Below the pieces are notes generated by a model, which was not told the origin of the DNA, did no database searches, and worked only from the letters and a program-made list of their open reading frames with translations. DNA of 64,000 bases. It comes from Gemmatimonadales bacterium. GTDB lineage: Bacteria > Gemmatimonadota > Gemmatimonadetes > Palauibacterales > Palauibacteraceae. Positions 63,530 through 64,000 of this stretch are shown one piece after another. Made by a program: the position numbers and the translations under genes. The stretch is from NCBI GenBank assembly GCA_009840115.1, contig VXOJ01000011.1, forward strand, positions 184,006-248,005, given 5' to 3'. The number at the start of each line of letters is the position of its first letter. The first letter of the stretch is position 1.

Positions 63530-63907
63530 TCAAGTTTCGAAGGACGCCTCGAGGGAGTTGCGCGCCAGCGTTTCGACGTCCTCGGTCGAGAGGTCGACGG
63601 CCTCGGCGACCCGGCGGAAGTTCTCGTTGATGTAGCCGCCGAAATAGGCGGGGTCGTCGGAGTTCACGGTCGCGAGGAGGCCGAGGTCGAGCATGCGCTT
63701 GATCGGGTGGTCCGCGAGATCCTCCACGACGCGGAGTTCGAGGTTCGACAGCGGGCACACGGTGAGCGGGATGCGGTCGTCGCGCAGGCGCGCCACCAGC
63801 GCGTCGTCCTCCAGGGCGCGATTCCCGTGGTCGATCCGTTCGACACCGAGAACATCGAGCGCTTCCCAGTCCGGTGGCGTTATGTGATGTAAAACGATAT
63901 GATACAA
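63530..63907 (-). pseudogene. Truncated adenosine/adenine deaminase (C-terminal third)
   Basis: About 125 residues from TTG 63907. From EALDVLGVERIDHGNR onward it is a clear C-terminal part of the adenosine/adenine deaminase family, with the metal aspartates in TVNSDDPAYFGG. The N-terminal two thirds, with the HxH metal motif, are missing: upstream the reading frame meets a TGA at 63938-63940 and the homology ends near TPPDW. The break falls at an A+T-rich, repeat-containing stretch. It could be a deletion, an insertion scar or an assembly junction. If expressed it is inactive. It is beside AddB and in the same direction as the purine permease. Confidence 0.75.
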
Positions 63908-63930
63908 TATGTTACGATACAGTTTGATGG
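63880..63930. repeat. A+T-rich junction with a 20-base-spaced ACGATA repeat at the deaminase break
   Basis: This stretch is unusually A+T rich for the window. ACGATA occurs at 63894-63899 and again at 63914-63919, exactly 20 bases on, with TGATACAATATGTT between. It is where homology to the deaminase ends. After 63930 the composition returns toward normal, and no gene can be assigned to the last 70 bases. Confidence 0.4.
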
Positions 63931-64000
63931 CCGCTGGTCACCCCTGCAATCACCCTTTCCGCGCCGGGTAGCGTCACCCCCATTGACTGGCGCCGATCCC

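Overview
The window is high-GC bacterial DNA with dense, short-spaced genes, many non-ATG starts and frequent 4-base stop/start overlaps. It is dominated by secreted or lipid-anchored hydrolases: M1, M20, M24 (two), S9 and a DUF5117-type metalloprotease, three amidohydrolases and three beta-lactamase-fold hydrolases. It also carries beta-barrel and beta-propeller proteins of Gram-negative type. This gene mix, with repeated exported amidohydrolase and S9 families, most resembles Gemmatimonadota. That assignment is inference from gene content; no rRNA or marker gene is present. No phage, insertion sequence or CRISPR array was seen, and no gene-free stretch exceeds about 230 bases.

Layout. 1-9.2 kb: end of an alpha/beta hydrolase, an orphan solute-binding protein, an M20 peptidase coupled to an amino-acid permease and an EamA transporter, a small LTXXQ-like protein, and two tandem beta-lactamase-fold lipoproteins. 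9.3-24.1 kb: a DUF5117-type metalloprotease; a reverse-strand run of amidohydrolase, S9 peptidase, beta-propeller and YfcC-type carrier; a branched-chain aminotransferase followed by a YjbQ-like fusion; an SDR; and a second copy of the unusual amidohydrolase. 24.3-34.1 kb: M1 aminopeptidase, Tat-type flavin oxidase and alpha/beta hydrolase in one run; an outer-membrane protein with an aminotransferase; an M24 peptidase with a squalene/phytoene-synthase-like protein. 34.1-47.5 kb: a solitary RND pump, a DUF2236 protein, an amidohydrolase, a membrane-fused spermidine-synthase-like protein, a His-rich three-gene set ending in a beta-barrel, DUF2461, SRPBCC and another serine hydrolase, then tRNA-Ala.

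47.7-64 kb: a two-subunit GMC sugar/alcohol dehydrogenase; a defence or toxin-antitoxin islet (orphan HipB-like regulator, AbiEi-like protein with a nuclease-like N-terminus, AbiEii nucleotidyltransferase) with a symmetric operator array running into the start codon; then a long reverse-strand cluster of DUF1684, M24, Tsx-like channel, NCS2 purine permease, AddA and AddB, ending at a truncated adenosine/adenine deaminase next to an A+T-rich junction.

Working together: the window reads as a scavenging genome region. Secreted peptidases release amino acids and peptides taken up by APC and YfcC-type carriers and processed by aminotransferases. Tsx, NCS2 and the deaminase remnant point to purine salvage. 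The most interesting items are the AbiE-like islet and its operator, the YjbQ-like fusion, the two amidohydrolases with an NxH in place of HxH, the squalene-synthase-like protein lacking an expected aspartate, and the His-rich lipoprotein/beta-barrel set.
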